This document shows, piece after piece, positions 7,360 to 16,706 of a stretch of 64,000 nucleotides of DNA. Numbering within the stretch: position 1 is the stretch's first letter; each line of letters opens with the position of its first letter. The stretch is taken from the NCBI GenBank assembly GCA_964501655.1, contig CAZCTN010000001.1, positions 62,001 through 126,000 on the forward strand, in the 5' to 3' direction. Below the pieces are notes generated by a model. The model had not been told where the DNA came from. It worked only from the letters and a program-made list of their open reading frames with translations, and did not search any database. The stretch comes from JAAYJK01 sp964501655. GTDB lineage: Bacteria; Bacillota; Syntrophomonadia; Syntrophomonadales; Syntrophomonadaceae. Position numbers and translations under genes: made by a program.

Positions 7360-7878
7360 TTAGTAGGTGTTTTCAATCTGATCCAAAAGCAGTTGGAATT
7401 CCTGCCGGTTATTTTCGTGGTAGAAACGATAGCTGGAGAAGTTGTATAAACGGGGTTCAGCCACCAATTGCTGCCGGACCGGATTGGTATGAATATGTTT
7501 TTGTACAGCCATAAGCGTCTCCTCATCTGCAACCGGCAACTGATAGTAGTCATTTTCCCATACGGTAATCCTCTTCTCCATAAGCTGATGATAGTATCTG
7601 CTGAAATTTGCAGTGTTTTTCATGATCACCTGTTTGATGGGAACCTGTCCAGGCAGGAAAATGATGTGCAAATGATCGGGCATGATGACAAACCCCAGCA
7701 CACGGTAATCCAGGGCAAAACGGTTATAGGTCAAAACATTCACCAGCAATGAGCAGGCAACATAGTCTGCAAACAGTTTCATATGCCCTTGGGTAAAAAC
7801 AGTAACATAATAGGGGGGGACCCCCTTAAACAGGCTTGATTTTATGATGGTGTGGCCTTGCCAGTTAACGACCTTCAC
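7360..7878 (-). CDS. REP-associated tyrosine transposase (Y1/IS200-like, RAYT)
   Basis: 172 aa single-strand transposase of the Y1 HUH family. The HUH motif is in FVIMPDHLHIIF (about residues 63-74). The catalytic Tyr is probably one of the pair in ENDYYQLPV, followed by the family block KHIHTNPVRQQLV. The start is GTG at 7876-7878 with gaaaggcg just upstream. Full length, so possibly active. Such enzymes move or maintain REP-like palindromic repeats rather than a classical IS; G-rich repeats at 701, 5139, 5471 and 19443 are candidate substrates. Confidence 0.88.
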   Translation of the reverse strand: MKVVNWQGHTIIKSSLFKGVPPYYVTVFTQGHMKLFADYVACSLLVNVLTYNRFALDYRVLGFVIMPDHLHIIFLPGQVPIKQVIMKNTANFSRYYHQLMEKRITVWENDYYQLPVADEETLMAVQKHIHTNPVRQQLVAEPRLYNFSSYRFYHENNRQEFQLLLDQIENTY

Positions 7879-8064
7879 CGCCTTTCTTAATGGGCAGCCA
7901 TTATTCTTGATGTTCAGATCCGAGTTGGTATTTGATAGAAGTAAGTTGGCTGTTGTTGAAGGCCCATTTGTGGCCCGAACAGGCCATGGAAATGGGGGAG
8001 ATTTTAATCGTCTGCCGATGGTTTTACGAGCGCGATACGGAGAAGCAGTTGTGTGTGATACAAA

Positions 8065-10038
8065 TTACTCCTTATTTAATCTTCGATATAATGTGCTTCT
8101 GGAAATCCCCAATTCTTGAGCAGCCAAATCCACATTATTGTATTTTTTAAGATAATCTTTAATTACCCGAGATTCAATCGTTCTTGTATAGCTTTTTAAG
8201 TTCCTGCCTAGTCCTGACAAATCATCCACCTTGGTACTATTAACAATATGATTAGGGAGAAGATCGGAAGTTAGAATATTATTATTAGCCAAATTAATAC
8301 AGCGTTCAACAACATTTTGCAATTCCCTAATATTTCCTGGCCAATCATATAGGGAACAGGCAATGCTGAAATCATCGTCAATCTCAAAAGCAGGTTTACT
8401 CAAACTATGGGCCAATTTTTGCGTCATATAGTCTATTAAAAGAATTATATCGCCTCTGCGCTCCTTTAAGGATGGAATAGAAATGGCAACTACATTAAGC
8501 CGATAATAAAGATCTTCTCGGAAACCACCCTTTTCGACTTCCTTAGATAAATCTTTATTTGTTGCGGCAATTATTCTTACATCAATTGGGATAGAAGTCT
8601 TTCCTCCTATACGGGTTACAGCTTTTTCTTCCAGTACCCTTAAAAGAGAGGTTTGCATATCAAGGGGCATATCTCCAATTTCATCCAAAAACATGGTTCC
8701 ACCGTCTGCTAATTCGAATTTTCCAGGATTCCCTCCCTTTTTTGCTCCCGTGAAGGCTCCCTCCACATATCCGAAAAGTTCACTTGCTAAAAGTTCGCGA
8801 GGGATAGCAGCGCAGTTTATCGCAACGAAAGGTTTATCATCACGTCCACTTGCGTTATGAATGGATTGGGCAAAAAGATCTTTTCCCGTACCGCTTTGAC
8901 CTAAAAGTAATACAGTTGAACTAGATTTGGCTATTCGATTGGCGGTTGCAATGCTTTCTAAAAAAAGGTGGTCTTCTCCGATCAAGTCATTAAAAGTGAT
9001 CTTTGCATAATTGCCCATAGTGCGAGCAATCAAATTATTAATACGAGACATTTCCTGTATTATAAAGATTTTACCAATAACTTGATTATTAAAATGAATA
9101 AATCGACTGGTTAACGTGAATCTTACTATTTGAGAATCTATTTGTATTTGAACAAACTCATCAGTCACTTCTTCCTTCATCTTAATAGCTTTAATGAATT
9201 CAATAGGCTTGCTGCTTTTTCCATATGCAGTGGCAAGTATTGAAAATATGTTCTCGCCTAAATGATCTATTTTGATTTTAAAGAAATCGGACGCTTTTTT
9301 ATTTATGTGGGTGATATTCATTTTTTCATCAACAGCTATTATTCCACCGGATATGGCTTCCATTATTAGAGTTTTATAACTACTTTCAATTTCAGCCTTT
9401 TTCCTAAGTCTATTAGTGGCCATCTGCTTTTCTATGAATTTTACCAGAGCAGCTACCATACCTAAAGTGTGGGGATGAACCAACTTGTCATTCCCGGCAA
9501 TCATTAAACTACCTATAATCAAATTCGTATCTGGATCATGTATAGGTGCTGCTGTCATGGTATTATTCTTTAAGAAGATCATATAGTTTTCAGAAGGGTA
9601 CAGTTGATATGGTTTATCCTCCATAACCGCCATAATTACAGCATTGGTTCCCATAACTTCTTCAGCCCAATTGCTCCCAGGAATAGCATTCACTGACATT
9701 CCTTGACGCAATGCGGTATCATCGCCAACGGTTTCCAGGATAAGGTATTTGTCTCCTTCCAGAACTACTAGAAATACTTCTACACCTTTATCGTTAATAA
9801 CATCGTAGAATTGCTCCATTACCGGAAGGGTGATTTCGATTAGTTCCGCATGCTTTACTCTTAATTCGTTTAGGTCCTTTTCGGACATAATATCAGTATT
9901 TTTCCTTTTGAACGGATCAACTGTTTTGTGACTCCGCTTCCATGACTCAAGTATTTCTGGACGAATATCATCAGGATCAATATACTTACCAGAAATGAAT
10001 TTCATTCTAAGATCTTCAGTCCGTTTGATATCACCCAT
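8065..10038 (-). CDS. Sigma-54-dependent transcriptional activator (AcoR-like)
   Basis: About 657 aa enhancer-binding protein. Order: N-terminal GAF-like sensor (about 60-200), PAS (about 225-330, IMEAISGGIIAVDEKMNITHIN), AAA+ domain (about 355-580) with Walker A GQSGTGKD, the sigma-54 contact loop GAFTGA and Walker B GGTMFLDEIGD, then a Fis-type HTH (AAQELGISRSTLYRRL) at the end. I chose the second ATG (10036-10038), placed eight bases after AAGG; the GTG at 10047 overlaps the ribosome site. It is the only activator of this class in the window and lies next to genes preceded by five -24/-12 promoters, so it probably controls them. The sensed ligand is unknown. Confidence 0.93.
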   Translation of the reverse strand: MGDIKRTEDLRMKFISGKYIDPDDIRPEILESWKRSHKTVDPFKRKNTDIMSEKDLNELRVKHAELIEITLPVMEQFYDVINDKGVEVFLVVLEGDKYLILETVGDDTALRQGMSVNAIPGSNWAEEVMGTNAVIMAVMEDKPYQLYPSENYMIFLKNNTMTAAPIHDPDTNLIIGSLMIAGNDKLVHPHTLGMVAALVKFIEKQMATNRLRKKAEIESSYKTLIMEAISGGIIAVDEKMNITHINKKASDFFKIKIDHLGENIFSILATAYGKSSKPIEFIKAIKMKEEVTDEFVQIQIDSQIVRFTLTSRFIHFNNQVIGKIFIIQEMSRINNLIARTMGNYAKITFNDLIGEDHLFLESIATANRIAKSSSTVLLLGQSGTGKDLFAQSIHNASGRDDKPFVAINCAAIPRELLASELFGYVEGAFTGAKKGGNPGKFELADGGTMFLDEIGDMPLDMQTSLLRVLEEKAVTRIGGKTSIPIDVRIIAATNKDLSKEVEKGGFREDLYYRLNVVAISIPSLKERRGDIILLIDYMTQKLAHSLSKPAFEIDDDFSIACSLYDWPGNIRELQNVVERCINLANNNILTSDLLPNHIVNSTKVDDLSGLGRNLKSYTRTIESRVIKDYLKKYNNVDLAAQELGISRSTLYRRLNKE

Positions 10039-10196
10039 CATAACCACCTTTCTTATAACCCCTTCGGCAGTTAGCTTGCCTCCTATTGCCTATAATAATA
10101 ATGCTATTAATCAGTCTTGAAAAGCACAACTTATGGCACGATCCCCAATTAATGTAACTGTGTTAAAGCTGTGCTTCTTCGCAAATTATCTTCAGA

Positions 10197-10583
10197 CTAT
10201 AGTTGCTCTTTACCACTTACAAGAATGCCCTCACCGTTTCCCGTTAGGACCGGTTCTTTATTTTGGTTGATGAACTCCCATGAGACCCAAATTTTTGTAA
10301 CCTTACTCATTTGTTGCAGGTTATCGATTTTCAATACACAGGTAATAATATCCCCTGAATATACTGGGCGCAAAAAAATGAAATTCATTTCCCGCGCCAG
10401 AAGATTAAGTTCACCGCCAATTTCAGTCAGCAAACTTGCTGTTAATAACCCTTGAACCATTAATCTGCCCAATTCGTCCGGTATTTGATGAACTAAACCA
10501 GCATTTCTTGTAAGTTCTCCGAATAAAAGAATTTCTTGATTGGTAAAAGTTCTTTGCCTGGTTATTACATCTCCTATTTTCAC
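10197..10583 (-). CDS. MaoC-like hotdog-fold protein
   Basis: 128 aa single hotdog domain of the MaoC/R-specific hydratase group (GDVITRQRTFTNQEILLFGE at the start, LVHQIPDE helix turn, VQGLLTASLL). The usual hydratase motif has Asp and His (DxNPxH); here the His is present in AGLVHQ but the Asp position is not clearly kept, so hydration of an enoyl-CoA is uncertain. Last gene of the acyl-CoA operon on the minus strand, after the CoA-transferase subunits. Good ribosome site (gggaggtaaaat). Confidence 0.75.
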   Translation of the reverse strand: MKIGDVITRQRTFTNQEILLFGELTRNAGLVHQIPDELGRLMVQGLLTASLLTEIGGELNLLAREMNFIFLRPVYSGDIITCVLKIDNLQQMSKVTKIWVSWEFINQNKEPVLTGNGEGILVSGKEQL

Positions 10584-10649
10584 TATTTTACCTCCCTTAC
10601 AGCTTACTTATGGAACACATTAATGGCATATTTCCCATACTATCGGTAT

Positions 10650-11306
10650 TTAATACTCCATTACCTTTACTCCCTGTGCTGGGATGGCTAAGGTTGCTTC
10701 TGTCTTGGATAAGACTTCCTCAATAGTGGTATCGGGGGCAATTTCTCTTAGTATAAGACCCGCTTTAGTAACCTCAATCAATGCTAACTCACTTAAAATC
10801 CAGTGTACTCCGCCTTTAACCGTTAGAGGAAGCCCACATTGTTTCAGTATTTTCGGAGCCCCGGTTTTATTGCAGTGTTCAGTTACCGCAACCACCATTT
10901 TAGATCCAGTAGCCAGATCCATAGCGCCACCCATACCAGGGACTAGCTTACCTGGAACCATGTAGTTGGCGAGATTACCACTTTCATCTACTTCCAACAC
11001 CCCAAGAACGGTTGCATCCACATGACCACCCCGGATTAATCCAAAAGAGACTGCACTATCAAAGTAACATCCTCCGGGTAGTATTGATAAAGGCTGGGCA
11101 CCTGCATTGGTCAGGTAGGGATTCCAAAAGCCTTTTTCGGGAGTTGGCCCAAATCCAATTGCACCATTCTCAGTCTGAAACCTTAAATTAAGACCCTCAG
11201 GAATATAGTCAGCCAAAGCCGTAGGCATTCCAATGCCTAAATTAATAAGCATACCATCTTGGAATAATTTGGCTCCGCGTCTACCCACTCTTTCGCGAAC
11301 TTCCAT
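10650..11306 (-). CDS. 3-oxoacid/acetate CoA-transferase, subunit B
   Basis: 218 aa beta subunit of a family I CoA-transferase. The catalytic Glu is in FQTENGAIGFG (about residue 45); GLIRGGHVDATVLG and MGGAMDLATGSK are family blocks. It activates a fatty or keto acid by moving CoA from acetyl-CoA or succinyl-CoA. The ATG overlaps the stop of subunit A (TAATG), so the two are co-translated. The acid specificity cannot be read from the sequence. Confidence 0.92.
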   Translation of the reverse strand: MEVRERVGRRGAKLFQDGMLINLGIGMPTALADYIPEGLNLRFQTENGAIGFGPTPEKGFWNPYLTNAGAQPLSILPGGCYFDSAVSFGLIRGGHVDATVLGVLEVDESGNLANYMVPGKLVPGMGGAMDLATGSKMVVAVTEHCNKTGAPKILKQCGLPLTVKGGVHWILSELALIEVTKAGLILREIAPDTTIEEVLSKTEATLAIPAQGVKVMEY

Positions 11307-11953
11307 TAAATATCCCTCCTAACTATGTAATCAACTAATACACCAGGGGTTATAACATCATCTGGATCCATGAAATCAATCAAATGATCAACCTCGGCAA
11401 CTACAGTATCAGCAGCGAAAGCTATTTCTGGATTGAAGTTTCTTCCTGTGGCTTGATAACGCAAATTTCCGAATTTATCGCCTATAAAGGCCTTTATAAA
11501 AGCAAATTTTCCCCTTAAGGGTGTCTCTAACAGCATCTCCCGATTATTGAATACCCGTACTTCTTTTCCCTCAGCTACTGGCGTTCCCACTCCGGTAGGC
11601 GTGTAAAAGCCTCCCAAGCCTATTCCCCCGGCGCGGATACGTTCAATCAGCGTTCCTTGAGGATTCAGCTCTACCTCCAATTCCCCGCTACTCATCTGTT
11701 TCCCGGTTTCTCTGTTGGTTCCGAGATGAGATGCATAGACCTTCTTAAACTGCTTGTTTACTATTAATTTGCCGACGCCTCGCTCCGGCCATCCTGTGTC
11801 GTTACAGATCAAGGTGAGATTCTTAACATTTCGGTGAACCAAAGCGTCGCAAATAGCTTCAGGACTCCCAACCGCCAGAAATCCGCCCACTAAAATTATA
11901 TCGCCGTCGTTAACCATAGCCGCAGCTTCGTCAGCGGTTATGATTTTTGTCAT
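11306..11953 (-). CDS. 3-oxoacid/acetate CoA-transferase, subunit A
   Basis: 215 aa alpha subunit: glycine-rich CoA-binding loop in ILVGGFLAVGSPEAICDAL (about residues 20-38), and the block GGIGLGGFYTPTGVGT. Pairs with the next gene. Separated from the upstream thioesterase gene by about 150 bases, so an internal promoter is possible, but none is obvious. Confidence 0.92.
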   Translation of the reverse strand: MTKIITADEAAAMVNDGDIILVGGFLAVGSPEAICDALVHRNVKNLTLICNDTGWPERGVGKLIVNKQFKKVYASHLGTNRETGKQMSSGELEVELNPQGTLIERIRAGGIGLGGFYTPTGVGTPVAEGKEVRVFNNREMLLETPLRGKFAFIKAFIGDKFGNLRYQATGRNFNPEIAFAADTVVAEVDHLIDFMDPDDVITPGVLVDYIVRRDI

Positions 11954-12100
11954 AAATAATCACACTCCATTCTAAATTAACTAATAATAAATCAGCAGCG
12001 GTCTTTTGTACATCAATACATTAATTAGACATCCATTTATAATCCATCTCAAATCTCATCTTGGCCCGTATATTCGACTTTGATGTTGGCAGGTATTGAA

Positions 12101-12538
12101 CTAAGATACTGGACGAACAGTAAAAATTCCCTGACTCTTGGCTACCAACGTGTGTTGGAATTTATAGACTTCTGCCTCAGCCACGGCGGTATTATTACCC
12201 AGCTTAATAATGTAAGCCGAAGCAATTAAACTGTCTCCAATATTTACGGGCAATAAATAGTTTATGTTCATATCCATAGTAACAACAGTAAATCCCTGAG
12301 TAGCAATCGAAAGACCCATGGCTGTATCTGCCAAAGCTGCGATCACACCCCCATGAGCATGGGTTGAAGTATTTTCGAACTCCTTTTTGGCAACCATTCC
12401 TACCCGCGCTGTTCCGGTGCTTAGGGTCAATAGGGTGATTCCGAGATTTTTGTATGATGGTGCTTTATTGATTCTTTCTATTATTAGGGCGAAAAGATCT
12501 TTATCAATGCCACCGTTTTCAGCTTGGATGGTATACAT
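12101..12538 (-). CDS. PaaI-family acyl-CoA thioesterase (hotdog)
   Basis: 145 aa hotdog protein. HAHGGVIAALADTAMGLSIA is the PaaI-type active-site helix. It probably hydrolyses a stalled acyl-CoA to release CoA. It has its own site (aaggaggattaaag before ATG). A strong hairpin (12593-12624) separates it from the enoyl-CoA hydratase gene. Confidence 0.88.
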   Translation of the reverse strand: MYTIQAENGGIDKDLFALIIERINKAPSYKNLGITLLTLSTGTARVGMVAKKEFENTSTHAHGGVIAALADTAMGLSIATQGFTVVTMDMNINYLLPVNIGDSLIASAYIIKLGNNTAVAEAEVYKFQHTLVAKSQGIFTVRPVS

Positions 12539-12592
12539 TCTTTAATCCTCCTTACGCAAGGAACTGCGCGTATAGAACTGTTTCTTGGATAC

Positions 12593-12624
12593 AAAGGAGG
12601 CATAGAACTGTCTATACCTCCTTT
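12593..12624 (-). other. Intercistronic hairpin in acyl-CoA operon
   Basis: Stem aaaggaggcatag / ctatacctccttt with one mismatch and a short loop, between hydratase and thioesterase genes. No long T run follows on the minus strand, so it may be an mRNA stability or partial-attenuation hairpin rather than a full terminator. Confidence 0.5.
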
Positions 12625-12641
12625 ATGACGCTTAAAAAGAG

Positions 12642-13454
12642 CTATTTCCCTTTAAATTCGGGTTTTCGCTTTTCCAGGAAAGAGGCCGTACCTTCTTTGA
12701 AATCTTCTGTATTAGTCAGCCACATAATCATGCCCCGCTCAATAGTCTGGGCTGCTTCGATGCTGTCACAGGTGATAGAATCATTTATAACAGTTTTAGC
12801 TGCCCTAACTGCTAGAGGCGGTTTCGAAGTAATAGCTTTAACAGTTTTCTCAACCGCGGCCAATAGCTCCTCTGTTGGCACGACTTTGTTTACCAGACCT
12901 ATCCGGTATGCTTCTTCAGCATTGATAATCTCACCGGTATAGATCATTTCTTTAGCCCGGTTAACTGCGATTTTTCTGGGAAGTCTGATTGTACCACCCC
13001 AACCGGCTAGAATTCCGAGGTTAATCTCCAATAAGCCAAACTTTGCGGTTGGTGATGCGTAGATATAATCGCAGCATAGAGCTAGTTCCATACCCCCGGC
13101 ATAACAGTGCCCATTTATCGCAGCAATTACCGGTTTATCCATATAAGTGAGCAGTTTTTGGATATGGTTGCCCCTTTGATACATATAGTCATAACCTTCA
13201 TAATTGTTCAACTTCTGCAGGAGACCGATGTCTCCGCCTGAACAGAACGCGGCATCCCCAGCACCGGTAAGTACTATGCAGCGGATAGTATTGTCCGTCA
13301 CCGCGTTTTCCAACGCTTCGATTAACTCAATCTGCATGGTTTCAGTGAGGGAATTAAACATTTTGGGATTGTTGAGAGTTAACCAAAGGACCTCTTCATT
13401 TTTCCCTTTTCTCTCATACAAAATCTGCTTGAATTCAGGTTGATATTGAGCCAA
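12642..13454 (-). CDS. Enoyl-CoA hydratase (crotonase family)
   Basis: 270 aa crotonase-fold enzyme adding water to a 2-enoyl-CoA. The oxyanion-hole segment is DAAFCSGGDIG (about residues 66-76) and AAINGHCYAGGMELAL (about 110-125). Both catalytic Glu of bona fide hydratases are present, in GGMELAL and in FGLLEINLGI. It fits the step between acyl-CoA dehydrogenase and thiolase in the same operon. Ribosome site aaggaggtaatccc before ATG. Confidence 0.92.
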   Translation of the reverse strand: MAQYQPEFKQILYERKGKNEEVLWLTLNNPKMFNSLTETMQIELIEALENAVTDNTIRCIVLTGAGDAAFCSGGDIGLLQKLNNYEGYDYMYQRGNHIQKLLTYMDKPVIAAINGHCYAGGMELALCCDYIYASPTAKFGLLEINLGILAGWGGTIRLPRKIAVNRAKEMIYTGEIINAEEAYRIGLVNKVVPTEELLAAVEKTVKAITSKPPLAVRAAKTVINDSITCDSIEAAQTIERGMIMWLTNTEDFKEGTASFLEKRKPEFKGK

Positions 13455-13467
13455 TGGGATTACCTCC

Positions 13468-13881
13468 TTATTTCACCAACCGGAACATGATTAGAGTCGT
13501 GTCCTCGGTGACATCATCAAATACTGCCTCTACATCGGCACCGATTTTTATTTCTTCCGGCTGGGCGTCAACGATCCTGCTCAGCATCCGCGGTCCTTCC
13601 GCCAAGTCAATCATAGCCAGGGTAAACGGCTGCTCCTTGGTAAATGCCGGAGGCGCCCCCATGTAAGTGGTTGAATAGGTGTATACAGTACCTTTGCCCG
13701 AGGCTTCAACCCACTCATGCTCCAGGGACATACATTCTGTGCAGTAATAATACGGTGGGTGGTCAATATGCCCGCATTCTTTGCACTTTTTCAGTAAGAA
13801 TTTATGATCTTTGGTACCCTTCCAGAATTCCTGCGACCATTTCTGAGGCTGCGGTAGCGGTTTGTTGTATTCTGTGCTCAT
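13468..13881 (-). CDS. DUF35 zinc-ribbon/OB-fold acyl-CoA-binding protein
   Basis: 137 aa. Amphipathic N-terminal segment, then a rubredoxin-like zinc ribbon with Cys33, Cys36, Cys47 and Cys50 (CKECGHIDHPPYYYCTEC), then an OB fold (GKGTVYTYSTTY and following). DUF35 proteins form complexes with thiolase-like proteins (for example the Ltp2/ChsH2 aldolase and benzylsuccinate BbsAB). The thiolase-like gene lies directly upstream, so a two-protein complex is likely. Confidence 0.9.
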   Translation of the reverse strand: MSTEYNKPLPQPQKWSQEFWKGTKDHKFLLKKCKECGHIDHPPYYYCTECMSLEHEWVEASGKGTVYTYSTTYMGAPPAFTKEQPFTLAMIDLAEGPRMLSRIVDAQPEEIKIGADVEAVFDDVTEDTTLIMFRLVK

Positions 13882-13904
13882 TATTATCTCTCCTTTCTTA
13901 ATCC

Positions 13905-15077
13905 TTAGGGTATTTCATTGCCCAGAACGGCGCAGTGTACGTCCATGAAGGCTCCTCCGCCGCAATCTTCAATCAGGAAGCGAGCATTCGGAACTTGTGC
14001 TCTTCCGGCTTTACCCTGCAATTGTCGGACGCTTTCACACAGCAGAGCAGTGCCAACGCCGGTACCGGTATGACCGAAGGACAAAGCTTCTCCATTGGTG
14101 CAGACAGGAATCCTTCCACCCGGAGAAGTATGCCCATCCATGAATATTTGTCCAGCTTCACCGCGCGGGCAGAATCCCATATCCTCAAAAATCATCATGG
14201 TAAACACCGGATATGACGCATAAATCTGGGCAATATCCATGTCTTTAGGGCCAAGGCCAGCCATTTGGTAAGCCTCATCAGCAGCCGGCTTGGTTACTAA
14301 CCTCGTTAAATCCTTGGCCTTGGTCAGGTTGCGGTGAGAGTATCTTGATCCTTCTCCCAGAATGTAAACAGGTTTATCCACCAACTTTTTGGCCCGCTCA
14401 GCGGTAGTCATGATAAAGGCGCTGCCGCCGTCTGCCAGAACATTGCACATAAAAGCAGTAAGAGGAGTGGAGACCATTCTTGAGCCGAGTACTTGTTCCA
14501 TGGTCAATTCTTTCTTGTTCATGGCATTATCTTGCAGCAGAGCCCACTTGCGGGCAGCCACACATACTGCGGCAACATGGTCTATGGTCTGGTTGGTTTC
14601 ATATAAATATCTTTGGGTAACCATGGCGCCCAGAGCATTAAAACTCATGCCATAAGGGATCTCCCATTCCGGGTCGCAACCCGCCTTGGCAAATCCCTCC
14701 GCCAATTGTCCGGGGGTAAATGTGGAGAAACGCTGGGAATGCACGCATAGAACCATGTCATACCCGCTGACCAATAACCCTTCTGCGGCTTTGCGAATGG
14801 AGTGACTGGAGGCTCCACCGGAAGACACCAAGGCGGTGGTTTTACAGTTTTTCATTCCTAATGCCTCGGGTAGGCGTCCGAAAGTAATCTCGGTGTTCCA
14901 GTCGTTGTCCATGATCGCCATTTGACCGAGCACACCATCTATATCGTCTTTATTAATACCGGCGTCTTTAATAGCCCTATATGCGGCTATTGAAGCTATT
15001 TCCAGAGGAGTACGGTCGGGATACCAACCGCATGGTACTTCTCCAGTTCCAATTATTGCGAACTGCGCTTTACTCAT
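13905..15077 (-). CDS. Thiolase-like protein (SCP-x/Ltp2 type) lacking the nucleophilic Cys
   Basis: 390 aa thiolase-fold protein. The N-terminal block FAIIGTGEVPCGWYPDRTPL and the His motif LSFGHTGTGVGTALL (C-terminal) are clear. Where ordinary thiolases carry the acyl-accepting Cys in GGCASG, this protein reads VSSGGASSHS (about residues 84-93): the Cys is replaced by Ala/Ser. The same loss is known in thiolase-like retro-aldolases that work with DUF35 partners. It may therefore cleave a hydroxyacyl-CoA by retro-aldol chemistry or condense without an acyl-Cys intermediate, rather than perform standard thiolysis. It is followed by its DUF35 gene, 23 bases downstream. Confidence 0.88.
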   Translation of the reverse strand: MSKAQFAIIGTGEVPCGWYPDRTPLEIASIAAYRAIKDAGINKDDIDGVLGQMAIMDNDWNTEITFGRLPEALGMKNCKTTALVSSGGASSHSIRKAAEGLLVSGYDMVLCVHSQRFSTFTPGQLAEGFAKAGCDPEWEIPYGMSFNALGAMVTQRYLYETNQTIDHVAAVCVAARKWALLQDNAMNKKELTMEQVLGSRMVSTPLTAFMCNVLADGGSAFIMTTAERAKKLVDKPVYILGEGSRYSHRNLTKAKDLTRLVTKPAADEAYQMAGLGPKDMDIAQIYASYPVFTMMIFEDMGFCPRGEAGQIFMDGHTSPGGRIPVCTNGEALSFGHTGTGVGTALLCESVRQLQGKAGRAQVPNARFLIEDCGGGAFMDVHCAVLGNEIP

Positions 15078-15112
15078 AGTAATTAACCTCCTTTTTACTG
15101 GTTTGAGTTCTA

Positions 15113-16276
15113 TTAATAAGATTTAGGCAACCCGGTCCATTGGGCTATCATATTTTTAGCCATTTCATCCGATATCGGTGAGAATACCATCTGCTTGTAG
15201 TCACGGAAGTGGCGTTGCAGTTCATATTCCATGCAAACTCCATAGCCGCCCAGTATCTCCATTCCCTTTATGGCAGCTATCTCGGATGCCCGCCCGGCTA
15301 CTATCTTGGCCATGGCAGCTTCCATATGATAGGGAAGACCGTTTTCCATCAGGTAGCAGCATTTATAAATCAGGTTGGCGGCGTTTTCGATCTCAATCAG
15401 CATGTCTGCCAGGTAGTGCTGGAGTACCATGAAGGAACCTATCGGTTTGCCAAAGGCATAGCGCTCCAGGGAGTATTGATGCGCTGCCTGGTAGGCTGCC
15501 TTGGCGATTCCCAAAGACAGCATAGCTGTACCAATTCTCTCGGGGTTGAGAACCTCCGTCAATTTGTTCCATCCACCGTTTTCTACACCCAGCAAGTTTT
15601 CCGCTGGTACAACCACATTATCGAAAAATATCTCGGTAGTCGAACAAGCATGAATACATACCTTTTTGATTAAGTTGACTGTTATTCCGGGCGATTTGGC
15701 GTCAACCACAAAGACCGACATAGCCTTGGTACGCTTGGGGGATTTAGGATCAGTCAGTGCAACTACCAGCATATAGTCAGCCACATTTCCGCCTGAGATG
15801 AAGACCTTCTGTCCGTTAAGAATGTAGTTGTCGCCTTCTCTTATAGCAGTGGCCCTCATGGCATTAATAATGTCAGTTCCGCCACCGGGCTCGGTTAAGG
15901 CCAGGCAATATTTGGTCTCTCCAGCTGCAATTTTGGGGAGATGGAATCTCTTTTGTTCTTCATTTCCCATGCCGCCAATAACTTTCGCGCCAAAAGAAAC
16001 AGCCAGACCTGCACCAATTGCTACAGCTACTGAAGCTGTGGCCAGTTCCTCCATAGCGATCATATAATCGGTAAAAGTCATCCCAGATCCGCCATATTCC
16101 TCGGGAATGATCATCCCGAACAGACCTAAGTCAGCTAACTTTTTATATAGATCATCCGGCATAAAGTTGCAGTTGTCATCTACCCAGGCTACATATTCTT
16201 TGGTAAGTTCTTTTTCACAGAACTTCTTGTATGTTTGCCTTACCATTTTTTGTTCATCGGTAAATCCAAAATCCAT
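15113..16276 (-). CDS. Acyl-CoA dehydrogenase
   Basis: 387 aa FAD enzyme of the acyl-CoA dehydrogenase family, oxidising an acyl-CoA to the 2-enoyl-CoA and passing electrons to an electron-transfer flavoprotein. FAD/substrate motif LALTEPGGGTDI (about residues 131-142), FISGGNVADY, and the catalytic Glu in GGYGVCMEYELQRHFRD (about residue 356), at the same place as Glu376 of medium-chain enzymes. First gene of the minus-strand operon, 149 bases downstream of a sigma-54-type promoter (16425-16440). Chain-length or branch specificity cannot be judged. Confidence 0.94.
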   Translation of the reverse strand: MDFGFTDEQKMVRQTYKKFCEKELTKEYVAWVDDNCNFMPDDLYKKLADLGLFGMIIPEEYGGSGMTFTDYMIAMEELATASVAVAIGAGLAVSFGAKVIGGMGNEEQKRFHLPKIAAGETKYCLALTEPGGGTDIINAMRATAIREGDNYILNGQKVFISGGNVADYMLVVALTDPKSPKRTKAMSVFVVDAKSPGITVNLIKKVCIHACSTTEIFFDNVVVPAENLLGVENGGWNKLTEVLNPERIGTAMLSLGIAKAAYQAAHQYSLERYAFGKPIGSFMVLQHYLADMLIEIENAANLIYKCCYLMENGLPYHMEAAMAKIVAGRASEIAAIKGMEILGGYGVCMEYELQRHFRDYKQMVFSPISDEMAKNMIAQWTGLPKSY

Positions 16277-16424
16277 ATTTTTCTCACATTCCTTTCATCG
16301 AATTAGATCATAAGTAGAAGTAAACTATAAAACTTGTCTTTTTTTAAAAGACCCTGATTTATGGGTTAAACATCGCCTGCCTTTCTTGAAGCAATAACGT
16401 TACTATGGATCTAATAGTTGTTAT

Positions 16425-16440
16425 TGCAAAACATATGCCA
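16425..16440 (-). promoter_or_regulatory. Sigma-54 promoter for the acyl-CoA operon
   Basis: On the minus strand the sequence is TGGCATATGTTTTGCA: TGG at -24 and TTGCA at -12 with exact spacing, close to consensus TGGCACG-N4-TTGCA. It lies 149 bases before the acyl-CoA dehydrogenase ATG. Confidence 0.8.
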
Positions 16441-16706
16441 GTTTAAAAAAAGCTGATTAACCTGCTTCATAATAGGCTGCTCAGTTATGGCTGTGTGCCA
16501 AATTTGGGATTTTACGAAGATTTAGTTTTAACCAATTTCGGAAGAAATCATATACCTGAGAAGATATAAGAATCGAAGAAATAAGATTAGGATGCTTATA
16601 AGGAGTACATACAAACCAGGGATAGTAAGAAAGGAATCATTACTATTTTAGCAGGCGGGCCTTGTGGCCAACTGTCTCATAATTGGGAAGGCATTTTATT
16701 CTCAAA

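Noticed and set aside
10134..10153. TGGCACG sequence that begins like a sigma-54 promoter
   Set aside because: No TTGC at the -12 position with correct spacing, and it points into the 3' end of a convergent gene.
15209..15673. 154-codon frame antisense to the acyl-CoA dehydrogenase
   Set aside because: Shadow of a well-supported gene, with no own ribosome site or motif.
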